Shown here: positions 46,372-55,119 of the stretch, piece after piece
Position numbering within the stretch: position 1 is the stretch's first letter
Layout of the letters: each line of letters starts with the position of its first letter
Assembly: GCA_027621915.1 (NCBI GenBank)
Contig: JAQCAD010000003.1
Coordinates: 84,529 to 148,528 of the forward strand
From: Pseudomonadota bacterium
GTDB lineage: Bacteria; Pseudomonadota; Gammaproteobacteria; Steroidobacterales; Woeseiaceae
Length of the DNA: 64,000 bases
Direction of reading: 5' to 3'
Program-made: the position numbers and the translations under genes
The notes under the pieces: model-generated
The model's input: only the letters and a program-made list of their open reading frames with translations
The model's database searches: none
What the model was told of the DNA's origin: nothing

Positions 46372-46932
46372 CTACTCCGGTGGAAATTCGATCGGCCCCT
46401 TGAGTTCTGCTCTTCGACCGACGAAAGGCGCGTAGAACTTACGAACTGCGCTCAATGTATCCTCGAGCGACGTCCCCGCCGGTAACGTCGGACCTATTCC
46501 CATCTGCCTTTTCCCGTAGTCGATGAACGCCAGCACGATTGGGACATTGGACGCGTCAGCGATGCGATAGAATCCAGTCTTCCAGTACGGCGTCCACTTT
46601 CGCGTTCCTTCAGGAGACAGCGCGAGAAACAGCCGGTCTGAAGTTTTGAACGCGTCAATGAGTTGTGCAACGACTTTTGACGCGTCTCTTCGATCAACAG
46701 GCATTGCGCCAAACGCCCGTAATATCGATCCAAGCGGCCACCAGAAAAGTGTGTGCTTGCCGAGAAAACGGACATCTACATTGATCGCGACTTTGTAGAC
46801 AAGAAGCCAGAATCCGTCCCAGTTTGACGTGTGCGGTGCCGCGATGAAAACGGCTTTTTCAATGGCAGGCACTTCACCAATCGATTCCCAACGGCAAAGC
46901 CTCATTATTATTTTTGCGACCACGCGTAACAT
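46372..46932 (-). CDS. 1-acyl-sn-glycerol-3-phosphate acyltransferase-like (PlsC family)
   Basis: A short acyltransferase of 186 aa with the four PlsC blocks: H-x4-D in AAPHTSNWDGFWL, RFLGKHTLFWWPLG, GAMPVDRRD and LALSPEGTRKWTPYWKTGFYRIA. The proline-rich block VPIVLAFIDYGKRQMGIG follows. It is of the small subtype found in proteobacteria, distinct from the main PlsC, probably tailoring a phospholipid or lipid A precursor. The protein has no strong N-terminal membrane anchor. Confidence 0.88.
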   Translation of the reverse strand: MLRVVAKIIMRLCRWESIGEVPAIEKAVFIAAPHTSNWDGFWLLVYKVAINVDVRFLGKHTLFWWPLGSILRAFGAMPVDRRDASKVVAQLIDAFKTSDRLFLALSPEGTRKWTPYWKTGFYRIADASNVPIVLAFIDYGKRQMGIGPTLPAGTSLEDTLSAVRKFYAPFVGRRAELKGPIEFPPE

Positions 46933-47019
46933 CGGCGGAGTATCACCGGCGGGCCCTCGGTATGCAAAGAGTTTTGGAGCGGGTTAGAATTCCAGCACAG
47001 TTCACCGAGAGTCAAAAAA

Positions 47020-48024
47020 ATGTCTATTCGAACCGGTTTTCTTCTGCTGTATTTTATCCTGGGCGCCTGTGCCAAACCCAACGAATCGGACCAAGCGACC
47101 GGTGCCGGTGTCGCGGACGCAGAAGTTGTGGACAATACACAAGTGCAGAATCGTGGCGCCGACAAGGATAACTGGTGGGACTCGCTGCCGCGCCCGGAAT
47201 GGAGCGCGTATACCAAGGTCGATCTCGATGATGACTGGTTCGATGTTTACCGAATAGATGACGAGATTTATGCAATTTACGAGCCGGGCCAATTCGAAGA
47301 AGTCATTTCATTCCTGATCATCGGCAATGATTTTGCGCTGATATTCGATACCGGACTTGGCATTGGGAATATACGGAATGTCGTTGATCAGCTGACCAGC
47401 CTTGATGTGGTCGTACTGAATTCGCATACGCATTACGATCATATTGGTGGCAATCATTTGTTCGACACGATTTACGGGACGTCGCTGGATTACACCAGGC
47501 AGCGATCGCTCGGGAGCCCGCCGGACGCCGTTGCCGGATTCTTGCAGGAAGGCTGGATCTGGAAACCGCTCCCGGATGGTTTCTCAGCAGACGATTACCA
47601 GAGCCGGGCATTTGAAATTGACAAGACTGTCAGCGAGGGAGACCAGATCGACATTGGAGGACGCACGCTGGAAATCATTTTTACACCCGGTCACGCGCCG
47701 GACTCTATTTGCCTGATTGACAGGGAAAATCGACTCCTTTTCACGGGCGATACTTTTTACCTGGCTCCTCTATATACGCACCTGGCAGGTTCCAGCTTTG
47801 ACGATTACGCGAATTCGGCAGAACGCCTTGCGGGTTTGGCCGACCAGATCGACAAAGCAGTGACTTCGCACAATGTCCCGGTGGTGGACGCGAGTTACAT
47901 GACGGCTCTCGGCCAGGCCTTTGCGGATATCAAATCTGGCAACGCGTCCGACTTCACGATCAGTGACGGCAATCGTGAATACCATTTCGACGGTTTCTCA
48001 GTCATTGTGAAAGGGCAGGATTGA
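47020..48024 (+). CDS. MBL-fold metallo-hydrolase, lipoprotein
   Basis: A class B beta-lactamase fold protein of 334 aa. Lipobox FILGAC (Cys17). The metal motif is HTHYDHIGG, with further ligands in FTPGHAPDS (His) and LLFTGDTFY (Asp), and a final His in VTSHNVPVV. It is a di-zinc hydrolase, probably on a lactone, thioester or beta-lactam-like bond. The substrate is not readable. The start follows CCGAGAG. Confidence 0.88.
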   Translation: MSIRTGFLLLYFILGACAKPNESDQATGAGVADAEVVDNTQVQNRGADKDNWWDSLPRPEWSAYTKVDLDDDWFDVYRIDDEIYAIYEPGQFEEVISFLIIGNDFALIFDTGLGIGNIRNVVDQLTSLDVVVLNSHTHYDHIGGNHLFDTIYGTSLDYTRQRSLGSPPDAVAGFLQEGWIWKPLPDGFSADDYQSRAFEIDKTVSEGDQIDIGGRTLEIIFTPGHAPDSICLIDRENRLLFTGDTFYLAPLYTHLAGSSFDDYANSAERLAGLADQIDKAVTSHNVPVVDASYMTALGQAFADIKSGNASDFTISDGNREYHFDGFSVIVKGQD

Positions 48025-48177
48025 AGGGCGGGAGCAGCCGGGCTGCCCGGAATATGCGAATCGGTGCCGCATAAACCTTTGATTTCGAATTAGTTTTCGA
48101 AGAACGGAACTGCGTCACTTCAAAGACTGCCTGATTATGGCAAAAAGACTGATAGTGACCGAATTTCGGAGACTGTC

Positions 48178-49575
48178 ATGAAATGCCTTACTGGCCTGTT
48201 ACTTCTGATTCTGCCGCTTTTTTCTGTCGCAGATGTCGTGGTGCCGACCGAATCTGTCGAGAATCACGTAAACATCCGCATGTCGGCGGACCCGCAGTCC
48301 GATATTGTTGGTCGCCTCAGCCAGGGCGACTATCTGCCCCTGGTCAAAAGTATTGCAGGGTGGCATGAAGTCGCGATCTCCGGTGGTGCAACCGGATTCA
48401 TCAGCGCTGACTGGTCCGTAGTTCTTGATGAACCGCCCGAGCCGAAAGAAGCTGCCGCGGAAGGAATCATGCCGGTCAGCGACGATGTCGAGAAATTAGT
48501 TGAATCCTCGCGCGAGCTCGACGAACCGGCCCCGTCGGTTGACGCAGTCGCCGCAGAGCAGACTACAACAGCGCCAATCCAAATCATCGAGCAAACGGCC
48601 GAGAAAGCAGTTGCAGACGCAATTCCGGATGCGGCCGAAGTGGCGGATGTTGTTGGCGGCGACTCAACAGCAAAAGAGACTGACGGCGAAGTATTAGAGG
48701 AAGTAGTTGTGGTAGTGGAAGAGCCGGCAAAGGACGTGGCCGTTGAAGTCGCGACCGAATTGCCGGTTACAGATCACGAAGTGGTCGCTGAGGAATCTGC
48801 CGAAACTACCGGCGAGCCGACAACAGCTGTGGTCTATGATTCTCCGGCAGGACTGCAAGGACTACCGGGAATCCCGAGGCCACAGGGTCCAAAGGGTGAC
48901 GCCGGTCCGCCGGGACCCTCTGGCGCCGCAAGCATTGAAGGATCGGTCGGATTCCTCACGAAATTTACCGCACCAACGATAGGTGGCTCATCGGGAGTTT
49001 ACGATGATGGCAACAACATCGGCATTGGCACGACCGAGCCAAAACAACGTCTCGAAGTTAACGGCAATATCCAGATCCATGAGCGCAACAGCAGCGTTGC
49101 CGGACTGATGATTACCCAGTCCGATGGTGAAACGGGATACATCATGCATAACCGCGCGAGCACATTGACGATCGGTGCGGGCTCCGTTGACCGGATCACT
49201 ATCGACAGGGAAGGAAATGTTGGAATTGGTGTTTCCAGACCGAAAAATCCAATCGAGATGGCGAGCGGTGCGCATGTGACTGCCGGAGGTGTGTGGACTA
49301 ATAGTTCTTCGCGCGCCCGAAAGGAAAACATTCATCAGCTTTCGCTGGATGATGCTATATCTGCGCTGGCAGACCTGGAACCCGTACAGTTCAATTACAA
49401 AAATGACCACTTGGAAAGTTACGTGGGTTTCATCGCTGAAGACGTCCCGGACCTTGTCGCAACAAGCGATCGCGATGGACTCAGCTCAATGGACATCGTC
49501 GCTGTGCTGACACGAATAGTTCAGGAGCAGCAGAAAAAAATCGCAGAACTTGAAGCGCGCCTCGATCGAATGTAG
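48178..49575 (+). CDS. SH3b / collagen-like / S74 intramolecular-chaperone chimera
   Basis: A 465-residue exported protein with an unusual domain order. Signal peptide 1-18; bacterial SH3 domain about 20-85 (VNIRMSADPQSDIVGRLSQG, GFISADWSVVL); acidic, valine-rich linker 86-222; collagen-like Gly-X-Y triplets 225-250 with one interrupted triplet (RPQ at 234-236); phage-tail-fibre-like strands NIGIGTTEPKQRLEVNGNI (280-298) and NVGIGVSRPKNPIE; and a C-terminal S74 chaperone domain (375-465) with Ser377 and Lys382 five residues apart, YVGFIAEDVPDLV, and a final coiled coil. Such C-terminal domains trimerise fibres and then cut themselves off. It is probably a surface or cell-wall-bound trimeric fibre. 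GGAG stands 6 bases before the ATG. Confidence 0.88.
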   Translation: MKCLTGLLLLILPLFSVADVVVPTESVENHVNIRMSADPQSDIVGRLSQGDYLPLVKSIAGWHEVAISGGATGFISADWSVVLDEPPEPKEAAAEGIMPVSDDVEKLVESSRELDEPAPSVDAVAAEQTTTAPIQIIEQTAEKAVADAIPDAAEVADVVGGDSTAKETDGEVLEEVVVVVEEPAKDVAVEVATELPVTDHEVVAEESAETTGEPTTAVVYDSPAGLQGLPGIPRPQGPKGDAGPPGPSGAASIEGSVGFLTKFTAPTIGGSSGVYDDGNNIGIGTTEPKQRLEVNGNIQIHERNSSVAGLMITQSDGETGYIMHNRASTLTIGAGSVDRITIDREGNVGIGVSRPKNPIEMASGAHVTAGGVWTNSSSRARKENIHQLSLDDAISALADLEPVQFNYKNDHLESYVGFIAEDVPDLVATSDRDGLSSMDIVAVLTRIVQEQQKKIAELEARLDRM

Positions 49576-49732
49576 GGTTCCAGTAGTACAGCCCCGGATC
49601 GACGTGTTCCAATGCCGTCATCCAGGTGCAAAATCCGACGAATCCACCAGCTTCAAATATCACCAAGTGACTGGATCGGTTGGGCTCATGCTGAGCCCGA
49701 TTCAATATGATTGCCTGACGCGAGGAGAAACA

Positions 49733-49936
49733 ATGAGCGTTGCTAAAACCACAGAAATAACTTCGTCATCGAAAAAAAGCTTCGAGGATGCCATTAGTTC
49801 AGGAATCAAACGATTCTCCAAAACGATGGACAAAGTCGAAGGCGCCTGGATAAAGGAGCAGAAAGTTGTTGTCAGTAAAGGCGAAGTCAGCGAATACCGC
49901 GTGACTATGAAAGTAACTTTTGTGCTGAAAGACTAA
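49733..49936 (+). CDS. Dodecin (flavin-binding)
   Basis: A 67-residue dodecin: MSVAKTTEITSSSKKSFEDA at the N-terminus, then the helix AISSGIKRFSKTM, and three strands KVEGAWIKEQKVVVSKGEV, EYRVTMKVTFVLKD. Dodecins form hollow dodecamers storing riboflavin or coenzyme A. The Trp in the strand (GAWIKEQ) is the residue that stacks on flavin. ATG 49733 follows GAGGAG by 5 bases. Its stop is directly followed by the convergent HAD fragment. Confidence 0.93.
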   Translation: MSVAKTTEITSSSKKSFEDAISSGIKRFSKTMDKVEGAWIKEQKVVVSKGEVSEYRVTMKVTFVLKD

Positions 49937-49937
49937 T

Positions 49938-50168
49938 TTAGAAAAGGAACTCTCTCCAGTCGTACGGCAGGTCGATTTCGCCGACGACACTCCTGGCAAA
50001 CGTTTCTGCCTCGATTGCACCACGCTCGAAATCGCGAACGGATGGGGAGCGCAGCCATCGATCCAGGAATTCACTTTCACTGGTTTTAAGGCCGAACGTT
50101 GCCTGCGGATTGTTGAGTCGCAGCAGCACACCGCCAAGATCGAACAACAGGACCTTGATATCAGGCAT
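49938..50168 (-). pseudogene. HAD-like hydrolase N-terminal fragment, 76 aa
   Basis: MPDIKVLLFDLGGVLLRLNNP carries motif I of haloacid-dehalogenase hydrolases of the epoxide-hydrolase type (FDLGGVLL, nucleophile D), followed by the start of a helical cap (SESEFLDRWLRSPSVRDFERG). It stops after 76 residues, lacking motifs II-IV. The A of its ATG (50168) is the last base of the upstream transporter's TGA (TGATG), so it would be translated by coupling. The remainder of the gene appears to be lost, with dodecin abutting the break. It is either a remnant or a truncated interacting protein. Confidence 0.7.
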
Positions 50169-51472
50169 CAGTCGCGAATCTTCGTATTCCACAATGTCGC
50201 AGCCAACAACATCGACAAAACGGATGACCCGATCCAGAACATGATGGGAACATCAAAATCATAGATGCGAACGCCGTCCACCATTGTCACGCCATTGCTG
50301 ATCAATGTTCCACTAACATATTCCTGCGTAGCTGCCGCCAGGTAACTGAACACACCGACAAATCCCATGGCCGCACCGGTCGCACCACGGGGCGCGATGT
50401 CTACTCCAAAAAGACCGCCGATCGAGGCGACGAGGCCGCTCAACCCCACGCCATACAATGCAAACGCGGCTGCAAGCACCATCGTATCTCGCGGACCGTA
50501 GAAGATAATAATCAATGCAATGACTTCGACAGCAGCGAACAATAGATTAGCGGGCGGTCGGCGTGCGTCGAATATCTTGTCCGAAACATATCCGTACAGA
50601 ATGGAACCGACGATGCCGGCCACCGTGTTGAATGCGATGAAAGTACCGGCCTCTACCAGCGAATAACCGTACTCCTCCTGCAGGTAAAGCACGCCCCAGC
50701 TATTGATAGCGTATCGCGTCACGTACATTAGCCCGCTCGAGATTGCGACAATCCACATGGCGCCTATACCAAAAACGATTTTTTGAGTTTTCCAAGTGTT
50801 TTCTGCCTTGATGTCGCGATTCTCTTCGCCAACCCACTCATGAATGTCGGGCAGTCCAATTGTCGGTGGAGCATTTTGCAGGAACGTATAAACCCACGCC
50901 GCCACGATTACGCAAATTACTCCCGGGAGAATGAATCCGTAACGCCAGCCGGCGAATGAAACGACCACGGCAACGACGTAAAATGTCAGGCCCTCGCCAA
51001 TCGAATGGGATGCATTCCACACGCCGTATCGTCTGCCCCGTTCCTTCAGACCAAACCAGTTCGTGATGGAGATTACTGCCGACGGCGCGGCCATGCCCTG
51101 GAACCAGCCATTCAATGCCCAAAGCGCGACGGAAGCCCACAACAGCGTCGACCAACCCATGAACAGGTTGATAATGGCCGAGGCGAAAATACTAAAGGAA
51201 AAAAACAGTCGCGGTCGAAAGTGATCCGAAAGGAAGCCATTGAAAAATTTACCGGCAGCGTAGGCGTAGAAAAGTGCCGAGCCGATCAGGCCAAGTTCTT
51301 CAATCGTGAATATGTTGCCGTCAATAAGAGGCTTCTTGACAATCGAGAGACCGAGGCGGCACGTGTAAATGAACCCGTAGCCGAGGGTGATCGCGAGCAT
51401 TACCCGGATTCGATGCCGTCGATAGAGTGCGTCGATGCCCAAAGGCGCTGTACCTGCTTCCGTCAAGGCCAT
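50168..51472 (-). CDS. OPA-family (GlpT/UhpC-like) MFS transporter
   Basis: A major-facilitator permease of 434 aa with 12 predicted helices, of the organophosphate:phosphate antiporter group. Typical elements: GFIYTCRLGLSIVKKPLI (first helix), GLIGSALFYAYAAGKFFNGFLSDHFRPR, and the OPA signature ERGRRYGVWNASHSIGEG after helix 4, LNGWFQGMAAPS. It ends with a helix and TLWNTKIRD. Substrates in this group are phosphorylated sugars or glycerol phosphates. The translationally coupled HAD fragment downstream suggests the pair formerly imported and dephosphorylated such a compound. Confidence 0.88.
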   Translation of the reverse strand: MALTEAGTAPLGIDALYRRHRIRVMLAITLGYGFIYTCRLGLSIVKKPLIDGNIFTIEELGLIGSALFYAYAAGKFFNGFLSDHFRPRLFFSFSIFASAIINLFMGWSTLLWASVALWALNGWFQGMAAPSAVISITNWFGLKERGRRYGVWNASHSIGEGLTFYVVAVVVSFAGWRYGFILPGVICVIVAAWVYTFLQNAPPTIGLPDIHEWVGEENRDIKAENTWKTQKIVFGIGAMWIVAISSGLMYVTRYAINSWGVLYLQEEYGYSLVEAGTFIAFNTVAGIVGSILYGYVSDKIFDARRPPANLLFAAVEVIALIIIFYGPRDTMVLAAAFALYGVGLSGLVASIGGLFGVDIAPRGATGAAMGFVGVFSYLAAATQEYVSGTLISNGVTMVDGVRIYDFDVPIMFWIGSSVLSMLLAATLWNTKIRD

Positions 51473-51635
51473 TTTTATTCCCTGGTCATCGGCGAAGTTG
51501 CAGCTTGCCAGAAGGCCTTGCTACAAGCCAATTGAACATAATAAAGACTCCTGGCGCCCAACTTGTCAACCATTGGGTATTTGCCGCGTTGTACAGGCAG
51601 ACACCAACATTTCGATTGAGTTAAGGAGAACGAAA

Positions 51636-52175
51636 ATGAATACAGGGACCGTGCGTGATATAGCCAAAGTGACCTTGTTTATCGCAGGCATCGCGTTGTT
51701 TGGCGGCACTGTCTGGGCGGACGAAACTGACGCAGTTGCAGACCGTATCGACCAGCGCGGCGACCGAATCGAAGAACGCCTTGATGACAGGGGCGATCGT
51801 ATTAATGACCGCCTCGATAATCGCGGTGACCGTATTAATGATCGCCTGGACAATCGCGGCGATCGCATCAATGACCGACTGGACGACAAGGGCGATCGCA
51901 TTAACGATCGACTGGACCGACGTTCAGATCGTGCGGCCGATGCCGGACGTGACCAACTGTCTGATCGCCTGGATCGCAAGGGCGATCGTATCGATCGGCG
52001 CCTGGACAACAAGGGAAACCGCATTGACCGTCGCCTCGATCACAAAGGCAACCGGATTGATCGTCGCCTTGACAAGCGTGGTAATCGAATCGACCGGCGG
52101 ATGGACCACAAGGGCCAGCGGGTTGACCAGCGGCACGATCGTCGGGCGCAGCGAGTCAATAGACCCAACAACTAG
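51636..52175 (+). CDS. Secreted protein with about 12 hendecad (11-residue) repeats
   Basis: A 179-residue exported protein. Signal peptide ending TVWADE. After it the whole protein consists of 11-residue units with consensus DRLDNRGDRIN, about six in a first block, an 8-residue interruption (ADAGRDQL), then about six in a second block where the consensus shifts to DRRLDxKGNRI. Ile, Leu and Gly recur with 4-4-3 spacing, a hendecad coiled-coil pattern. Asp/Arg pairs could form salt bridges along the surface. At DNA level the units are 33-bp repeats, which keep frames open on both strands. GGAG stands 7 bases before the ATG. Function unknown. Confidence 0.85.
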   Translation: MNTGTVRDIAKVTLFIAGIALFGGTVWADETDAVADRIDQRGDRIEERLDDRGDRINDRLDNRGDRINDRLDNRGDRINDRLDDKGDRINDRLDRRSDRAADAGRDQLSDRLDRKGDRIDRRLDNKGNRIDRRLDHKGNRIDRRLDKRGNRIDRRMDHKGQRVDQRHDRRAQRVNRPNN

Positions 52176-52190
52176 ATGCATCACTTCAAC

Positions 52191-52218
52191 AAAAAAGCCC
52201 CTTGATCGGGGCTTTTTT
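52191..52218. terminator. Bidirectional rho-independent terminator
   Basis: AAAAAAGCCCC (52191-52201), loop TTGATC, GGGGCTTTTTT (52208-52218). A perfect 11-bp stem with T runs in both directions, between the convergent repeat-protein and DUF4340 genes. Its right arm reaches into the stop codon of the latter (TAA at 52217-52219). Confidence 0.95.
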
Positions 52219-53236
52219 ATTTATCCATCGCTTGCAAAATGTCTTCCCAGCGCCTCGTGAGGAGGCCGGCTTTAAATTTTGGAATCTTGAACTGCCAGCC
52301 CTCAACGCGCTCGTTAATAGCGATGGCGTCGGCCTGGTCTTCCTTCGTCGAACCGGCTGCCACGCTCAGCCACGTGTCATCACCACTGCCCGCAAGCCGA
52401 ATGGTGACCGACAGGCCATCGAAAGTAATAAACTCGGTCGTAACTGCGGCCTCCATACTTTCACCGAGTCGAACATCCTCCAGGGTAAGGCCGCTGAGTG
52501 CGCCGGCAATGCCGTCGGCCACGGTGGCGTAACTGAGTTCCCGGCCCTCGGGAATGTCGCTGACTGTGAAGTTCAAATCGTCAGCCGTCTCCTTGCTGAT
52601 TCGAATCGACTCGCCGTCGTCGTGGTCAATCGTTACCTGCTGAATATTCGCCTTTTGAATGTCCAGCAGGTCGGCCAGCAGCCAGCCGTCGGCAGCATCC
52701 GGAATTTTCGGGTCCTTATTGATCAGCCAGGATTGCGCCTGATCGGCAATTCGGGCATAGCGACTGCCGGTCGATGCGGTGTTGCCAAGTATTACGCGAA
52801 AGTCCAGCCCCTCTCCGGATAACTCGACGAGCACTCCATCGCTGCCGGCGACATCCGGTGCCGCGAGACCAAGCCGACCGTGCATTTCCGGGTTCGCCGT
52901 TTTTTTCTCTATGACGGCTGCTTCCGCAATCGCGAGCAATACCGCGCGGACGTTGCCAAAGTCAGCAGGGTAGTTATCGCGACCAGCGACTGTCCATCGG
53001 CCCGACGACTTTTTGAGCACAACCGGTTCCGTCTCGCCGCTGCGACTGATGTGCAACTCCGTGACATCGTTAATTTTTTCCTTGAGATCCGGGAACAGCA
53101 GTTCATCGCCGCCCGTCGAAGCATTCCGGTCGCGCACCTCGATGAAGATTGACATGGCACCGAGCAACAAAACAACCGCACCAAGATATTTCAGGGTCTT
53201 CAGGTTCACGTTGCCGGGCTCCGATTGCGCCGCCAT
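52217..53236 (-). CDS. DUF4340 protein of a Gld-type ABC system
   Basis: A 339-residue membrane-anchored protein. One N-terminal helix (NLKTLKYLGAVVLLLGAMSIFIEV), then two-domain beta-rich periplasmic parts typical of DUF4340: LHISRSGETEPVVLKKSSGRWTV, DNYPADFGNVRAVLLAIAEA, LLDIQKANIQQVTIDH. The start overlaps the upstream GldG-like gene by 31 bases. In many bacteria this family is the last gene of an operon with an ABC-2 ATPase, a permease and a GldG-like protein, as here. Biochemical role unknown. Confidence 0.85.
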   Translation of the reverse strand: MAAQSEPGNVNLKTLKYLGAVVLLLGAMSIFIEVRDRNASTGGDELLFPDLKEKINDVTELHISRSGETEPVVLKKSSGRWTVAGRDNYPADFGNVRAVLLAIAEAAVIEKKTANPEMHGRLGLAAPDVAGSDGVLVELSGEGLDFRVILGNTASTGSRYARIADQAQSWLINKDPKIPDAADGWLLADLLDIQKANIQQVTIDHDDGESIRISKETADDLNFTVSDIPEGRELSYATVADGIAGALSGLTLEDVRLGESMEAAVTTEFITFDGLSVTIRLAGSGDDTWLSVAAGSTKEDQADAIAINERVEGWQFKIPKFKAGLLTRRWEDILQAMDK

Positions 53237-55107
53237 ACGGCAAACAATGCAAACAGTGCCAGCAAGAACGGAACCAGGCCGATATTGATGACTTTCAAAA
53301 CCGTGCCGAGACGATCGATGTCTTCGTCCAGTCCACGCTGAACTGCCCGAAGTTCTTTTCGAATTGACGTACGTTGATCGATGAATCGGTCGATTTCTGC
53401 TTGCTGTTCGGGAGTAAGCAACAGATCCCCCGTATCCTCCCGGCTGGACTGCAATTCGCCCAACCGACGCTCCGTGTCTGCAAGTTCACTTTGCAGGCGT
53501 TGCTCCGTCTCACGGAAATTTGCTTCCGCTTCTGCACGTAATTTTTCGACACGGGTGAAAGGGCGTGTAAAGCTGCCTCGACTCCTGACGCCAATCAAGT
53601 CGGAACTTCCAGAAAGGTTTTCGAGTGCATTGATCACGAATGCACCATTGCTTGCGAATGTGTTCGCGATTTGCTGGCCGAAAAAATCCTGCAATTGGAC
53701 CCACAATCGGTCACCCAGTATGTCAACGTCAGCGGCGATTATGATGTTTGCAGGCGCGGTGGATTCAGCCAGGTGGCCAGCATCTGCCGAATCATCGTCT
53801 GGGTCACCATCGCCTGAGCTGACCGTGGTCGTTGGGCGACCATTTGGAAAGGCGCTCTGCAAATTGCCGCTGAGGCGCGCTGCAAGGACGAATTCCTGCC
53901 CGCTTGCGACGAATCCCTTTTGTAGCGACGACGGGTCGGGCAGGTAACTGAATCGTGTCGCTGGGAGAGATTGTGACACCACACTGGACGTAATTAGCGG
54001 CTCGAATAATACGGTGCTGTCTTGTGCGGACTGCAAATGCCCGGCGGTTGCAAGATTGACAGTGCTTAGATTTGCAGTGACGACGTCCGCGCCGCTCATC
54101 AGGTCGCTGGTCACGCCAAGAAAACCATAGTGGCGTATCGGTCGACGATCTATGCCAGAAATTTGTAATGCAATCTGGGCATCCGCCACGACCTCTTCAG
54201 AGGAGAACTCGACACCCCAGGTCTTGAAAAGCAACGGAATATCGGAGCTTTGCCCGATCGGTGGCATTTCCTGCGGCATGCCCTCCATGTTCGCTGGATC
54301 CATATCCGCAAGAGGATCAACGAAAATTATCGCCTTTCCACCTCGCAGCATGAACTGGTCGATCGCGTACAACGTATCGTTGCCGAGGTTCTTTGGTTGC
54401 ACGATCCAGAGCAGGTTGACATCGTTGTCGATTCTGTCAAACGTAGTGCCGAGATTACGTAACTCGAATAGTTGCTGTGCCTGTTGATAAACCACCCAAG
54501 CCGGTTGCATTCTGCCGGTCTGGGGATCGAAAGCACCGGTCATATCGACACCGGAGACAACGCCGATCAGCGTGCGCTGTGTATTGGCCAGCGTACTGAT
54601 CAGTTTAGCGATGTCATATTCGAGGAATTCTTCCTTGTCAGGCTGGAAAAAAGCGATGACCTCTTCCTTGTCGACGCTGTCAGTGCCCGCAAGACCGAGG
54701 TAAACCGGATCCGGAATTGAATTCAGTCTGACGGCCTGCAGCCCGAATTGCGCGGCGCGATCCTCATCTTCCGAAAAAGGAAGTGGATCGATCACGGTAA
54801 GGTGGATTTTGCCGCCCGCCCTGTCTTCGAATTCTTCCAGCATTTCCTGCACACGATTCGCGTAACTTCGCAGCGATGGAATGCTGGCCGTCGCTTCATT
54901 GGAAAAGTAAAAGTACAGGTTAATCGGATCCTGGATATTTCCGAGGAGATTCCTCGTGCCGTCTGACAGCGTGTAAAGCTCGTTATCCGTCAGATCGACT
55001 CGCCAGCTCTTGAACAACTGGTTCGAAACTGAAATGGCGAATACGAACGCCACTGCCAGCAATGCAAGGCTGGACGCACTTAATCGTTGTTGTGCGCTGG
55101 TGCTCAT
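53206..55107 (-). CDS. GldG-like ABC auxiliary protein (Gldg family)
   Basis: A 633-residue inner-membrane protein. N-terminal helix (LALLAVAFVFAISVSNQL), an extracytoplasmic beta-alpha region (DNELYTLSDGTRNLLGNIQDPINLYFYFS), the VQEMLEEFEDRAGGKIHLTVIDPLPFSEDEDRAAQFGL block, and LMLRGGKAIIFVDPLADMDP of the ABC-auxiliary family. A long coiled coil (EKLRAEAEANFRETEQRLQSEL) and a C-terminal helix (VINIGLVPFLLALFALFAVW) follow. In Bacteroidetes, GldG works with GldA/GldF. In Proteobacteria the same set is of unknown role. It starts 12 bp after the permease gene. Confidence 0.88.
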   Translation of the reverse strand: MSTSAQQRLSASSLALLAVAFVFAISVSNQLFKSWRVDLTDNELYTLSDGTRNLLGNIQDPINLYFYFSNEATASIPSLRSYANRVQEMLEEFEDRAGGKIHLTVIDPLPFSEDEDRAAQFGLQAVRLNSIPDPVYLGLAGTDSVDKEEVIAFFQPDKEEFLEYDIAKLISTLANTQRTLIGVVSGVDMTGAFDPQTGRMQPAWVVYQQAQQLFELRNLGTTFDRIDNDVNLLWIVQPKNLGNDTLYAIDQFMLRGGKAIIFVDPLADMDPANMEGMPQEMPPIGQSSDIPLLFKTWGVEFSSEEVVADAQIALQISGIDRRPIRHYGFLGVTSDLMSGADVVTANLSTVNLATAGHLQSAQDSTVLFEPLITSSVVSQSLPATRFSYLPDPSSLQKGFVASGQEFVLAARLSGNLQSAFPNGRPTTTVSSGDGDPDDDSADAGHLAESTAPANIIIAADVDILGDRLWVQLQDFFGQQIANTFASNGAFVINALENLSGSSDLIGVRSRGSFTRPFTRVEKLRAEAEANFRETEQRLQSELADTERRLGELQSSREDTGDLLLTPEQQAEIDRFIDQRTSIRKELRAVQRGLDEDIDRLGTVLKVINIGLVPFLLALFALFAVWRRNRSPAT

Positions 55108-55119
55108 AGTTCCCCTGCG

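Noticed and set aside
51760..52150. Possible CRISPR-like array of 33-bp units
   Set aside because: The units are directly joined without spacers and encode the hendecads.
51566..52260. Several long reading frames on both strands across the repeat gene
   Set aside because: The 33-bp units keep all frames free of stops. Only the 51636 frame has a ribosome site, a signal peptide and a sensible residue composition.
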